Notes: generated by a model not told the origin, from the sequence alone. Shown: positions 15,942 to 24,925, counted from the first letter of the stretch. The stretch is DNA of 34,355 nucleotides from Promineifilum sp. (GCA_019454405.1 JACFOH010000018.1:8732-43086); one strand, 5' to 3'. Program-made: numbers and translations.

Positions 15942-16679
15942 TTGAAGAACAAGAATTCATTGATTACGTGGGGAATAATCTTTATTATACTCGTCGGGAG
16001 CGGCCTCCTGACGATCTTGTTGCCGGCCTTTTTCAATAGTGGTGCCACAACACCGTTGCCCTCAGAGACCACCACAGTCACGATCCCGTTGCCAATGCCG
16101 GTCGGCGGCCGCTCCGAGGTGACGTTGCCGAGCTGGCAGTTGATGCTGGGGTTGGCGGCTCTTATCTTCGGACTCGTCATTGGCGCGGGGCTGGTCCTTG
16201 CCCTCATCTATACCCTCCTTTCTCGCCAGGTCGCGCGAAACACAGAGAATCCTGACTTCCAGCAGCAGGCGGCTGCCCTGCAGAAACGCTATGACACTCA
16301 GGTCGCCGAAATGCGTCAGACGCGGCCGACTAGCGTCGCTCCGGAGTCAACCTGGCAGCGATGGGGTGTCTTCACGACAGCTATTACGATTCTGATGTTT
16401 GTCGCCTTTGGCACGTTCCTCTTCGCCAGTATGCTCTTTCCTGATAGGTTGGTCATCCGGGACTCATCGATCATCAATATGACCTTGGCCCTCGTCATGA
16501 CCGCTATGATCATTGCTCTCACCGCCATGGGATTGTGGCTGCGTTCCGGACGATTGGCGGCCTTCAATCGTACGGAATCGATGCCCATCCCTTGGGATCT
16601 TATCGCCGTCGTCATAACCGGTTTACTCGTCGTTGGATTAGGCATTGGCGTTATTGCTATTTTGAATGCCCCAAAGTAG
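15942..16679 (+). CDS. Unknown membrane protein at the head of the cytochrome oxidase cluster
   Basis: This protein of 245 residues starts at TTG 15942, chosen because GGGAG lies 8 nt upstream and an N-terminal K-N-K-N then leads into a membrane helix. I see about five hydrophobic segments: near residues 7-28, 63-88, 132-155, 168-188 and 211-235. A short extracytoplasmic Thr/Pro-rich loop follows the first, and a charged Gln-rich stretch with coiled-coil character lies between the second and third. No known motif, metal ligand set or catalytic pattern is visible. It lies between an ECF sigma factor and coxB, all on the same strand. It could be an oxidase accessory protein or a membrane regulator of the sigma factor; neither is proven. 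Confidence 0.75.
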   Translation: MKNKNSLITWGIIFIILVGSGLLTILLPAFFNSGATTPLPSETTTVTIPLPMPVGGRSEVTLPSWQLMLGLAALIFGLVIGAGLVLALIYTLLSRQVARNTENPDFQQQAAALQKRYDTQVAEMRQTRPTSVAPESTWQRWGVFTTAITILMFVAFGTFLFASMLFPDRLVIRDSSIINMTLALVMTAMIIALTAMGLWLRSGRLAAFNRTESMPIPWDLIAVVITGLLVVGLGIGVIAILNAPK

Positions 16680-16777
16680 AATATCCGGCGCTTGAGGCGG
16701 GTACGTGGCAAGGCGCTGCGCCTGCCGGGCAAGGAGCCGGTTTTGTCCGGCCCTTTGCGTGTATGCTAGCCGCGTCG

Positions 16778-16806
16778 ACTAACGTCATCGAATGACGTTA
16801 GTTTTG
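16778..16806 (+). terminator. Perfect 11-bp hairpin before coxB (terminator or attenuator)
   Basis: ACTAACGTCAT (16778-16788) and ATGACGTTAGT (16792-16802) pair perfectly around CGA and are followed by TTTTG. It lies 98 bp after the unknown membrane protein gene and 86 bp before coxB. A second hairpin with an almost complete 11-bp stem (CAAGGAGCCGG with CCGGCCCTTTG) lies just upstream at about 16730-16757. It may end upstream transcription or regulate coxB; the T run is short. Confidence 0.6.
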
Positions 16807-16892
16807 TGTGGAGTTGTAGGGGGTCGATGTTCGGCCGAGGTAATTGAGTGGATTCGATTCGGGTCTGCCTTAAGTAGGGATTTGAAGAAAGA

Positions 16893-17963
16893 ATGGGACG
16901 ATTTAGACATTTTATCAACATCATCATACTGGTGATTCTATCGACAGTTGCCTTGCGCCTGTTGTTTGATGTCATCCTGGCGTTGCCGATGGCTGCTAGC
17001 GCTGAGGCCAGGCCGATCGATCATCTATTTAACGGCCATTTCTGGATGATCTCTTTTCTCTTTTCACTCATCATGGTGATGATGATCTATTCGATATTTG
17101 TCTTTCGCCGGGCCGACGGCGATGAGACTGACGGGCCACACATTCACGGCAACTCCAAGCTTGAGATCACCTGGACCGTTATACCTTTAATGGTCGTGCT
17201 TGGTTTTGGTGTATGGGGCGCGTTTACTCTTAATGAAATCACTCGGCCCAAAGATGGCGAGATGACGGTTAACGTCACTGGCCGGCAATGGAGCTGGAGT
17301 TTCAAATACCCTGAGCAGGGTGACGCCGCCGCGGCCGAACTGGTACTGCCCGTAAATCGTACGATTGTTCTTAAAATGAACGCTGAAGATGTCATTCACT
17401 CGTTCTGGGTCCCGGAATTCCGCGTCAAACAAGACCTCGTCCCCGGCCGTGAGACGACGCTGCGTATTACCCCCACCGAGATTGGCAACTACCGGCTACG
17501 TTGTGCTGAGATATGCGGCCAGAACCATACTACCATGGAAGCGGATGTGAAAGTGGTCAGCGCTGAGGATTTTCAGGCCTGGATAGAACAAAAATCAGCG
17601 GGTCCATCTTTTGCTGATATGACGCCTGAAGAACGTGGCGCTTATTGGGCCAGCACAGAAGGGTTCGCTTGTGTCGCCTGTCATACAACCGACGGCACTC
17701 CCAGCGCGGGCCCGACATGGCAGGGCTTATATATGCACAATGTGAAGCTGGCAGATGGCTCGACAACAGAAGCTAACGACGAATATCTGCACAATTCCAT
17801 TATTGATCCCAACTTGCAGATCGTGGACGGGTTTCTACCCAATGTCATGCCCGGTAATTTCGGCGATAGATTCGCAGAACGAGAGCAAGAAGTCGGGGCG
17901 GCCGAGGGTATCGATCTTGATATCTCCGCCGACCTTATCGCCTACATCAAATCACTGCAATAG
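16893..17963 (+). CDS. coxB: Cytochrome c oxidase subunit II with fused cytochrome c domain (caa3 type)
   Basis: This 356-residue subunit takes electrons from cytochrome c into the oxidase. It has an N-terminal hydrophobic segment, two transmembrane hairpin helices (about 47-71 and 95-115), then a periplasmic cupredoxin domain. CuA ligands are H169, C204, E206, C208, H212 and M215 (R-C-A-E-I-C-G-Q-N-H-T-T-M). A C-terminal c-type heme domain carries C-V-A-C-H (260-264), with M319 in N-V-M-P-G-N-F as the likely sixth ligand. The fusion defines a caa3-type oxidase, so no separate cytochrome c is needed for docking. ATG 16893 follows a GAAGAAAG sequence. coxA starts 28 bp after its stop. Confidence 0.96.
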   Translation: MGRFRHFINIIILVILSTVALRLLFDVILALPMAASAEARPIDHLFNGHFWMISFLFSLIMVMMIYSIFVFRRADGDETDGPHIHGNSKLEITWTVIPLMVVLGFGVWGAFTLNEITRPKDGEMTVNVTGRQWSWSFKYPEQGDAAAAELVLPVNRTIVLKMNAEDVIHSFWVPEFRVKQDLVPGRETTLRITPTEIGNYRLRCAEICGQNHTTMEADVKVVSAEDFQAWIEQKSAGPSFADMTPEERGAYWASTEGFACVACHTTDGTPSAGPTWQGLYMHNVKLADGSTTEANDEYLHNSIIDPNLQIVDGFLPNVMPGNFGDRFAEREQEVGAAEGIDLDISADLIAYIKSLQ

Positions 17964-17990
17964 GGTTTGAGCGAACTAGAGAATAGAGAG

Positions 17991-19862
17991 ATGAGAACAT
18001 TAAAGATTCTATTAACCTCAGCTTTGGTCAAGGGGCTCGTCGGCCAGGCCGTCGGTTGGGCCTTGGGCTATAGCTTTGTCGCCTTGTTGCGTGCTTTGCG
18101 TGGTTTGCCCACCCCATGGCTTTACGAACCTGCGGTCGCCTTCGGAGCGATCATCAGCCTCCTCGGTTTTCTGGTCGCTGCCGGCGTGTTGGCCGACTGG
18201 CTTCGCTGGATAGTCGGCAAGAAGACCGAGCTGAAACATGGTGCGCCGGCGGGCCAGCCGGGATGGGCACGCTACATTAATGTCGACACCAATCACAAGG
18301 TGATCGGCGTCCAATACGCCATTACCAGTATCCTTCTTCTGCTGGTCGGTGGCTATTTCGCTATCGTGTTCCGTATCGAACTGGCGCAACCCGGGATGCA
18401 ATGGTTGACCAATGACGAATTCAACACCCTGTTCAGCGCCCATGGCATTGTCATGATCGCCGGCATCCTGTTGGGCGTTGGCGCGATGGTCAACTATCTG
18501 GTGCCATTGATGATTGGTGCGCCCGATATGGCTTTCCCTCGGCTGAATGCCTTCAGCTATTGGGTCACGATACCGTCGGCGGTTATCATCTTGATGGGGA
18601 TGGCCGTCGGCGGATGGGATACCGGTTGGGTTGGTTACGCGACGCTGAGCCTGAAAGCTCCGTTGGGCGTTGTCCTTTTCCTGCTCGGTTTTTGGATGAA
18701 CGGGTTCTCCTCCATTGCCAGCTCGCTCAACATGCTGGTTACAGTGACGACGATGCGCGCCAAGGGGATGACACTTTTCCGTATGCCGATCGTTGTCTGG
18801 GGTTCGATTGCCGCCTCGATCATCCAACTCACAGCGACTCAGACGGTCGGCGTCGCCCTGACGTTAACTGTTGCTGAACGAGTGTTAGGATTAAATTTCT
18901 TCGATCCTGTTGGCGGTGGCGATCCGATACTTTATCAGCACCTTTTCTGGTTCTATTCTCATCCGGTCGTCTACGTATTTGTGTTGCCGGGGCTGGGCGT
19001 CATTGCGGAACTTCTTCCCGTTTTCGCTCGCAAGCCGTTGTTTGGTTACCGTTGGGTAGCGTTGTCGAGTCTGGGTATCGCCCTCGTAGGCTTCCTGGTG
19101 TGGGCGCATCATATGTTTACATCAGGCATGGATGACGCGTTACGCGTGCCGTTTATGTTCTCGACAATGCTTGTGGCCGTCCCAACAGGCGTGAAATTCT
19201 TTAGTTGGGTTGCCACCATGTGGGAAGGCAAGCTGCCCAAGAATCCGCCAACGCCTCTCTTGTTCGTCTTTGGCGCTATCTCGATCTTCCTGATCGGGGG
19301 TGTTACCGGCCCGATTCTGGGGACTATCCCGACTGACTTGCACCTGCACGACAGCTACTGGATCGTCGGCCATTTCCACGCCACGATGTTTGGAGGCTAT
19401 ATCTTCCCGTTCTTTGCTGCACTTTATTACTGGTACCCGAAAGTTACGGGGCGCATGTATAAGGAATCACTGGGCAAGCTACACTTCTGGCTCATGCTGC
19501 CTGCCTTCTGGGTGATGAGCATCGGTCAGATGAGCGTCGGCTTGCTGGGTATGCGCCGTCGTGTGGCCGACTATGACCCGGCCCTGGGAATTACCACCAC
19601 GCACATTCTCATCACATTGGCTGCGCTGGTCATTGGCTGGTCGGTTCTGATTATGATCTATAACTTTATCGCCAGCGCACGTACTGAACCCGCTGCCGAC
19701 ACTAACCCGTGGGGTTCACGCTCGCCTGAATGGCAGATCCCTTCGCCGATACCGGAGTTTAACTATGTTACTCCGATCGAAGTGGTTGGCGAGCCTTATG
19801 ATTACGGTTTAGCCGGATCCGTCTACACTCGAACTATCGCTCCCGCGCCATCGGGTGACTAA
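17991..19862 (+). CDS. coxA: Cytochrome c oxidase subunit I, type A2 heme-copper oxidase
   Basis: This 623-residue catalytic subunit reduces oxygen to water and pumps protons. Metal ligands are visible: H151 (low-spin heme), H324 and Y328 of Y-S-H-P-V-V-Y (Cu-B and crosslinked Tyr), H373 and H374 (A-H-H-M-F), and H461 and H463 of V-G-H-F-H. The Y-S dipeptide in place of the D-channel glutamate identifies the A2 subtype seen in caa3 oxidases. The first 80 residues are an extension with two predicted membrane helices before the normal start of the domain (G-W-A-R-Y-I-N-V-D-T-N-H-K-V). ATG 17991 is preferred over TTG 17967. coxD follows 21 bp later. There is no COX3 fusion; subunit III is separate. 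Confidence 0.96.
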   Translation: MRTLKILLTSALVKGLVGQAVGWALGYSFVALLRALRGLPTPWLYEPAVAFGAIISLLGFLVAAGVLADWLRWIVGKKTELKHGAPAGQPGWARYINVDTNHKVIGVQYAITSILLLLVGGYFAIVFRIELAQPGMQWLTNDEFNTLFSAHGIVMIAGILLGVGAMVNYLVPLMIGAPDMAFPRLNAFSYWVTIPSAVIILMGMAVGGWDTGWVGYATLSLKAPLGVVLFLLGFWMNGFSSIASSLNMLVTVTTMRAKGMTLFRMPIVVWGSIAASIIQLTATQTVGVALTLTVAERVLGLNFFDPVGGGDPILYQHLFWFYSHPVVYVFVLPGLGVIAELLPVFARKPLFGYRWVALSSLGIALVGFLVWAHHMFTSGMDDALRVPFMFSTMLVAVPTGVKFFSWVATMWEGKLPKNPPTPLLFVFGAISIFLIGGVTGPILGTIPTDLHLHDSYWIVGHFHATMFGGYIFPFFAALYYWYPKVTGRMYKESLGKLHFWLMLPAFWVMSIGQMSVGLLGMRRRVADYDPALGITTTHILITLAALVIGWSVLIMIYNFIASARTEPAADTNPWGSRSPEWQIPSPIPEFNYVTPIEVVGEPYDYGLAGSVYTRTIAPAPSGD

Positions 19863-19883
19863 GCCAGGAGGAGTATCTAAACG

Positions 19884-20084
19884 ATGAACGACAAAAAAGC
19901 GGCCGCCTACCGTCTGGGCTTGATCACGTTGATCATCCTGGCCGTTCTAACGGCGGTCGAATTTGGGGTAGCTATCTATCTAGAATCATTGGTGCTGCTT
20001 TTCATCATTGCCCTGGTGAAAGCGGCTGTGATCATCCAGAACTTTATGCATATTGCGCGGTTATGGCAGGAGGAGAGCCACTAA
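19884..20084 (+). CDS. coxD: Cytochrome c oxidase subunit IV (prokaryotic, CoxD/CtaF-like)
   Basis: This 66-residue membrane protein has two hydrophobic helices and carries the subunit IV pattern, including a conserved A-L-V-K-A-A-V-I-I-Q-N-F-M-H segment in the second helix. It is shorter than many homologs. AGGAGG lies 12 nt upstream of the ATG. Its stop codon is directly followed by the ATG of subunit III, with no gap, so the two are coupled. Subunit IV has no cofactor and probably aids assembly or stability of the complex. Confidence 0.88.
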   Translation: MNDKKAAAYRLGLITLIILAVLTAVEFGVAIYLESLVLLFIIALVKAAVIIQNFMHIARLWQEESH

Positions 20085-20723
20085 ATGAGCACCATTACGG
20101 CTAAGACGTCCCACGATGACGTGCATGCTCCTGAGATTCCCTACGCAACCCAACTCCGGTCCAACCGGTTGGGCTTGTGGCTTTTTCTGTTCTCTGAACT
20201 GTTCCTGTTCGGCGCGCTCTTCACGACACGATTTGTGCTGTGGGGGAACACCCGGCCTCCGCTGAGCCAGGAGATTGGTTTGCTGGCAACGGTCATTCTG
20301 TTGTTCAGCAGCTTCTTCATGTATCGTAGCGAGACGGCCATCGCCTATGGCGATCAGCCCAAGTTCCTTAACAACGCTTTGTTAGCGGCACTGATGGGGG
20401 CGATCTTCTTTGTTATGGTCGTCGTCATGGAGTGGAACGTCTTCAGGCTGAGCGGCGAACTGTTCGGCATCGAACTCTTCGGCCACCTGAAGCCAGGCGA
20501 TGGCGTCTACGGTGGTGTGTTTTATGCCATGACAGGCATGCATGCTCTCCACGTGCTGAGCGGTATCGTATTCATCCTCATCATCTGGTGGAACGGCCGA
20601 CGCGGCGCCTTCACACCTGAGCGGCACTGGGGAGTCGAAGCTATTGCCATTTATTGGCACTACGTCGATGTTGTTTGGGTATTCTTCTACCCCGCTCTCT
20701 ATCTGATGGGAAAAGTAGTCTGA
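20085..20723 (+). CDS. coxC: Cytochrome c oxidase subunit III
   Basis: This 212-residue membrane subunit has five predicted helices, the usual short bacterial form. Family signatures are the N-terminal N-R-L-G-L-W-L-F-L-F-S-E-L-F-L-F, the segment G-M-H-A-L-H-V-L-S-G-I, and Y-W-H-Y-V-D-V-V-W-V-F-F-Y near the C-terminus. Subunit III stabilises the catalytic core and helps proton uptake. GGAGGAGAG precedes the ATG inside the end of coxD. The cox operon appears to end here, as a perfect hairpin follows 14 bp later. Confidence 0.95.
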   Translation: MSTITAKTSHDDVHAPEIPYATQLRSNRLGLWLFLFSELFLFGALFTTRFVLWGNTRPPLSQEIGLLATVILLFSSFFMYRSETAIAYGDQPKFLNNALLAALMGAIFFVMVVVMEWNVFRLSGELFGIELFGHLKPGDGVYGGVFYAMTGMHALHVLSGIVFILIIWWNGRRGAFTPERHWGVEAIAIYWHYVDVVWVFFYPALYLMGKVV

Positions 20724-20736
20724 TTATTGAACCATT

Positions 20737-20770
20737 GGGGTACGGCTAAACGTTGGTTAAGCCGTACCCC
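20737..20770 (+). terminator. Hairpin after coxC (candidate terminator)
   Basis: GGGGTACGGC (20737-20746) and GCCGTACCCC (20761-20770) form a perfect 10-bp stem with a 14-nt loop. A CTTTTT run follows only after 10 more bases, so termination strength is uncertain. It separates the cox subunits from ctaG. Confidence 0.65.
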
Positions 20771-20800
20771 GCATCGATCCCTTTTTCACGCGGCTCCCGC

Positions 20801-20806
20801 TACAAT
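20801..20806 (+). promoter_or_regulatory. ctaG -10 box (leaderless)
   Basis: TACAAT lies 6 nt before the ATG at 20813, so the mRNA should begin at the start codon. The -35 region is poor. This gives ctaG and the following assembly genes a promoter apart from the cox subunits. Confidence 0.5.
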
Positions 20807-20812
20807 TGTATT

Positions 20813-21745
20813 ATGAATCCTGTTGCTCGGGCGGCACTCTCTTCGTGGGATTGGCGCCCTGAAGTTATTATTGTCCTGCTCATTTTCGGGCCGCTATTTA
20901 TCCTTGGCTGGCGAAGGCTGCGTGCTATAAGTGGCCCGGCCAAGAATTGGCGATCGTTGGGGGCACGATGGCGGCCGGTTTTATACATCTCCGGTCTATT
21001 AGTCATCGGCATTGCCCTTATGTCGCCGATCGAGGTTCTGGTGCAGCAGCTTTTCTTCGTGCACATGATTCAGCATTTATTGTTGATCATGGTTGCCCCT
21101 ATTTTATTGTTGTTGCCCAACCCGATGCCGTTTGTATTATGGGGCCTGCCGACATCGGCGCGTTTGACAGTGGGAGGGTGGCTGAATAGCATCCTTAATA
21201 AAGGGTCGGCTACCGGCCGAATATTGCGCAAATTGACCAACCCGTTGGCGGTGTGGTTCATCATGATCACTTTCATTATTGGCTGGCATGATCCGAACAT
21301 GTATAACGCTGCGTTGCGCAATGACCTGGTCCACGATATTGAGCATGTGTCGATGTTTATCGCCGGCATGCTGTTTTGGTGGACAGTAACCGGGGCCGGG
21401 CCTCGATTGCATAAAAACCTCAGCCGGCCGGCCAAGATCGCTTTTGTCCTGGCGGCCATCCCTCCCAATATGGCGCTTGGTGTGGTGCTCTCCTTTGCCC
21501 AACAGCCGATCTATAGTTATTACAGCGATATGCCCCGGTTGTGGGGAATATCCGTTATGAATGATCAACGTATCAGCGGGATCGTCATGTGGATCCCCGG
21601 CAGCATGATGTATTTCATGGCCGCTCTGGTTCTCATTGCCCAGATTCTGTCTGGTGAGGGCAAGAAACCTACGCTGGAAGATCCGCCCTGGTTGTCGGGC
21701 GAAGCTCTGGCCGCGCCCGGGATCATCACCGGCAAAGGAAACTGA
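20813..21745 (+). CDS. ctaG: CtaG, caa3-type cytochrome oxidase assembly factor
   Basis: This 310-residue membrane protein has about seven helices and belongs to the CtaG_2 (caa3_CtaG) family needed for assembly of caa3 oxidase, probably at the copper site. Seen are M-S-P-I-E-V-L, F-F-V-H-M-I-Q-H-L-L-L-I-M-V-A-P, G-W-H-D-P-N-M-Y-N-A-A and D-I-E-H-V-S-M-F-I-A-G-M-L-F-W-W, with His residues typical of a metal path. Although the frame is open from 20753, ATG 20813 is chosen for the normal family start and the -10 box right before it. SURF1 follows 2 bp after its stop. Confidence 0.92.
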   Translation: MNPVARAALSSWDWRPEVIIVLLIFGPLFILGWRRLRAISGPAKNWRSLGARWRPVLYISGLLVIGIALMSPIEVLVQQLFFVHMIQHLLLIMVAPILLLLPNPMPFVLWGLPTSARLTVGGWLNSILNKGSATGRILRKLTNPLAVWFIMITFIIGWHDPNMYNAALRNDLVHDIEHVSMFIAGMLFWWTVTGAGPRLHKNLSRPAKIAFVLAAIPPNMALGVVLSFAQQPIYSYYSDMPRLWGISVMNDQRISGIVMWIPGSMMYFMAALVLIAQILSGEGKKPTLEDPPWLSGEALAAPGIITGKGN

Positions 21746-21747
21746 CA

Positions 21748-22560
21748 ATGCCTTCCATAGGGGATGTGGCGCGGACGTTATTCAGCCGTAAATGGTGGTG
21801 GGTTACACTCCTGGTCATAGTCCTTATGGCTGTGATGGCCCGCCTTGGCATCTGGCAGCTTGACCGATTACAGGAGCGTCGCGCAGCCAACGCCCAACTT
21901 CTGGCCGCCATTGAATCGGCCCCTATTGATTTAAACGATGACGTGGATGGTTACACGTCTCTCCACCCTGGCGAAGTGTCGTCGGATTTGGCCAATCGCA
22001 ATGTCATCATGGCAGGTAAATTCGATTTCGCCAATCAGCGTATTCTGAAGCTGCAAAACTTATCCGGACGCGCAGGGGTTCACCTGATTACTCCCTTCGT
22101 GCTGGATGGCACGGATGTAGCTGTGCTGGTCGATCGCGGCTGGATTCCCGATGCCGAATACGAAGCGGGAAACGCCTTTGCCGAACCTGCGGGAAACCAG
22201 ACCGTCGACGGTTATATCGCCTTGACGGAGATCATTAGCCGGCGAACCTCCGATTCGGATGTATCCACCGGCTCCGGTATTGAGCTTTTTCGGATTGACA
22301 TCGCTGCTATCCAAAAAGGAATGCCCCACACACTTCTCCCCTTCTACGTGAAAGTCGCCCCCCCCGAGGGTGGAATCACGAGCCTGCCAATCCCGACGGC
22401 TAAGGAAATAGATCTTTCTGAAGGCCCGCACCTCGATTACGCTTTTCAATGGTTTATCTTTTCGATTGGCTTAGGGATTGCTTACGTTGTTTATATTATT
22501 CGGTGGCTCAAGATGAGGAACGTTTCACCGTCACAGACGATATCCGGAACATCGGTATAA
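21748..22560 (+). CDS. SURF1 family cytochrome oxidase assembly protein
   Basis: This 270-residue protein has one membrane helix near each end (about 17-35 and 230-248) enclosing a periplasmic domain, the standard SURF1 layout. Signatures include the N-terminal L-G-I-W-Q-L-D-R-L-Q-E-R, G-R-A-G-V-H-L-I-T-P-F-V and V-L-V-D-R-G-W-I-P. At the end there is the L-D-Y-A-F-Q-W-F motif, just before the last helix. SURF1 helps place heme a in subunit I. The start is 2 bp after the ctaG stop, so both are translated from one message. Confidence 0.94.
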   Translation: MPSIGDVARTLFSRKWWWVTLLVIVLMAVMARLGIWQLDRLQERRAANAQLLAAIESAPIDLNDDVDGYTSLHPGEVSSDLANRNVIMAGKFDFANQRILKLQNLSGRAGVHLITPFVLDGTDVAVLVDRGWIPDAEYEAGNAFAEPAGNQTVDGYIALTEIISRRTSDSDVSTGSGIELFRIDIAAIQKGMPHTLLPFYVKVAPPEGGITSLPIPTAKEIDLSEGPHLDYAFQWFIFSIGLGIAYVVYIIRWLKMRNVSPSQTISGTSV

Positions 22561-22589
22561 GTTTATTCCCATAGCGTCTCTGGAACCCT

Positions 22590-22601
22590 CCGAGGCCTCG
22601 G
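22590..22601. promoter_or_regulatory. 12-bp perfect palindrome between SURF1 and transglutaminase genes
   Basis: CCGAGGCCTCGG is a perfect palindrome in the 74-bp gap upstream of ATG 22635. It could be an operator for a dimeric regulator or a short hairpin. A single copy is seen, so the call is weak. Confidence 0.3.
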
Positions 22602-22634
22602 CATGGCATTGAATAACATCTAGAGAACTGGTTT

Positions 22635-24905
22635 ATGGAAACCTCAGGACGATTACGCCAGGATTTCCTGCATCTTGTTTTAATATGGTCCATGCTGATT
22701 ATCGCCAGCATGGCTGTGCTTCAGGCCGATTTTACGGACGGATTGCATATCCTGCCTTTTGCAGCCACTATCGCCCTGGTACTCGGATGGTTACTGGCCA
22801 GGAGTACGTTTACCGACCGAACAGTCCATACCTATGCCTTCATTTATGGGCTGTTCTTTGTTTTCTTCCTTGTTGGGACTACCTTGCCTTATGAAGGTCT
22901 ATGGCAGAGCCGCGTGCTGGATTTGCTCGGCCGGCAGTTTGATTGGTTAAGGAAGGCTGTTGGCGGGGGTATCAGTCGCGACAGCATCATATTCGTCATC
23001 CAGACAACGGCCGTGTTCTGGTTGCTGGGCCATTTATCAGCCTGGTATACGTTCCGCAAGCCATATGTATGGCGGGTCGTTATTCCAACCGGCATGGTTC
23101 TTCTCAGTGTGGTCTATTATTACAACGGCCCGCGCCCGCTTCTTCTCTATATGGCTATTTACGCCGTCCTTGCCCTGATTTTTGTGGCGGTTACTTACTT
23201 AACGGCTGAAGAGAAGGACTGGCAAGCTGATTCTGTGAGGTATGACCGTGCGATTCAGTTTGATTTCGTTCGTGCCGGGTTATTGGCGGCGCTCCTGATC
23301 CTGTTTGTGGCGTGGAGTTTGCCCGCTCTGCCGGCCAGCGCGTCCTTCAACGAAGTGTTTGCCGGCACGAACACACCATGGCGCTCCTTCCAGGATACCT
23401 GGACGCGTCTGTTCTCTTCACTGCGCTCTTATGAAGTGGGCGCCGATGACCCATATCTGGATACGCTCGTTCTCGGCGGGCCGCGCACCGTAGGGAACAC
23501 TTTGGTGATGGACATTCAGGTGGATAAAGAACCGCCCTATGGAGCCTACTGGCAAGCTGTCGTTTACGATACTTATGTGGATGGCGGATGGTATGTTACT
23601 GAAAGTGATTCTGATGAGATGATTCATTATCCCGAAGATGGATCGTTGAATCTGCCGTTCGTCGCTTCGCGAACGGTTATTACTCAGACGGTTACGAATT
23701 ACCTACCCAATTCCAGCTTCATTTATGCGGCCCCTGAGGTGTTGACGGTCGATCGGCCTGTCATGGTGAACGCTACTTTCGATCCGAGCGGCCGGATGCT
23801 CATCACGTCTCTTCGCTCTCGATATATCTTGCGCCAAGGCGATCGATACCAGGTCATGTCACGCGTCTCATTGGCCGACGCCACTGATTTGCGGCAAGCC
23901 GGCACCGACTATCCCGATTGGATCAGAAGACGTTATTTGCAGTTGCCCAGTACCATCACCCCACGGACGATTGAATTAGCCAAAGAATTAACTATTGAAC
24001 ATTCGAATCCCTATGACAAAGCAATTGCTGTTCGGGATTACCTCAGGACAAATATCAACTATAACGATCAGATTAAGGCGGCTCCCGATGGGGCGGAGCC
24101 GGTCGATTATGTCGTTTTCGATCTGAAGGAAGGCTATTGTACTTACTACGCTTCAGCCATGGCCGTCATGTTGCGCTCTCAAGGTATCCCGGCGCGGTTG
24201 GTCAGCGGTTACGCACTCGGTGAACATGATAAGCCATCGATGACCTATCGCGTCCGCGCCGCCAATGCACATACATGGGTCGAGGTTTACTTTCCGGAAT
24301 ACGGCTGGATTCATTTCGAGCCAACGCAGTCTGTCCCGATTGTGGAACGGCCGACGCCGGGCGCGAATGGGCAGGCGATTGGGGAGCCTGCGCCGATCAT
24401 CCCTGGTGCGAGTCCTTTTCTCCTCGACGATGGAGGCCTTGATGACTTCGAACGTGGAGACAGCTTGCTAGGGGACATGTCCCCCGACGCTGGATCTGGC
24501 CAGGGGCTATGGGGAGGGCGTGTATCATGGCTGCAGATCGTCATTGGTATGGTGTTGCTCGTCCTGACCGGTGTTGTGATGTACGCCGGCCATAGATACA
24601 ACTATCGTATCGAGGGTGATATCGATCGTAGTTATTTGCGGCTGGGCGATTGGTCGCGGTGGTTGGGCGCCCCCTGGCGCGCGACGCAGACGCCTTATGA
24701 GCAGGCCGACACGCTGATAGCCAAAGCTCCCGATGGACAGGCGCCCGTGCACAATTTGACGCGGCAATATGTCCTGCAGCAATTCAGTATGTCAAAAACT
24801 ACCGACGATGACTTTGATCCTCACCAGGAGTGGCGAGCCTTACGGCCGATACTGCTCAAGCATCGAATCCTAAAGGCCTTCGACCGATTCAAGAATCGCC
24901 GATAA
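22635..24905 (+). CDS. Membrane protein with transglutaminase-like domain (TgpA/DUF3488-DUF4129 type)
   Basis: This 756-residue protein has about six membrane helices in the first 230 residues, a large extracytoplasmic region, one more helix near residue 640 and a cytoplasmic tail like DUF4129. The extracytoplasmic part contains a transglutaminase-like fold with C502 (G-Y-C-T-Y-Y-A-S-A), H546 (A-N-A-H-T-W-V-E-V) and an acidic third position E562 (H-F-E-P-T-Q). Family members are linked to cell-surface protein or peptide processing; the substrate is unknown. It is 74 bp after SURF1 on the same strand, but a role in oxidase assembly is not known for this family. The ATG start has only a weak Shine-Dalgarno sequence. 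Confidence 0.88.
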   Translation: METSGRLRQDFLHLVLIWSMLIIASMAVLQADFTDGLHILPFAATIALVLGWLLARSTFTDRTVHTYAFIYGLFFVFFLVGTTLPYEGLWQSRVLDLLGRQFDWLRKAVGGGISRDSIIFVIQTTAVFWLLGHLSAWYTFRKPYVWRVVIPTGMVLLSVVYYYNGPRPLLLYMAIYAVLALIFVAVTYLTAEEKDWQADSVRYDRAIQFDFVRAGLLAALLILFVAWSLPALPASASFNEVFAGTNTPWRSFQDTWTRLFSSLRSYEVGADDPYLDTLVLGGPRTVGNTLVMDIQVDKEPPYGAYWQAVVYDTYVDGGWYVTESDSDEMIHYPEDGSLNLPFVASRTVITQTVTNYLPNSSFIYAAPEVLTVDRPVMVNATFDPSGRMLITSLRSRYILRQGDRYQVMSRVSLADATDLRQAGTDYPDWIRRRYLQLPSTITPRTIELAKELTIEHSNPYDKAIAVRDYLRTNINYNDQIKAAPDGAEPVDYVVFDLKEGYCTYYASAMAVMLRSQGIPARLVSGYALGEHDKPSMTYRVRAANAHTWVEVYFPEYGWIHFEPTQSVPIVERPTPGANGQAIGEPAPIIPGASPFLLDDGGLDDFERGDSLLGDMSPDAGSGQGLWGGRVSWLQIVIGMVLLVLTGVVMYAGHRYNYRIEGDIDRSYLRLGDWSRWLGAPWRATQTPYEQADTLIAKAPDGQAPVHNLTRQYVLQQFSMSKTTDDDFDPHQEWRALRPILLKHRILKAFDRFKNRR

Positions 24906-24925
24906 TTCGGTTCTGTTCGACGCTC

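Noticed and set aside
18018..18827. A 269-codon open frame on the minus strand opposite coxA
   Set aside because: It is antisense to a certain coxA gene, is rich in His, Gln, Asp and Arg as expected from the reverse complement of a hydrophobic gene, and has no family similarity.
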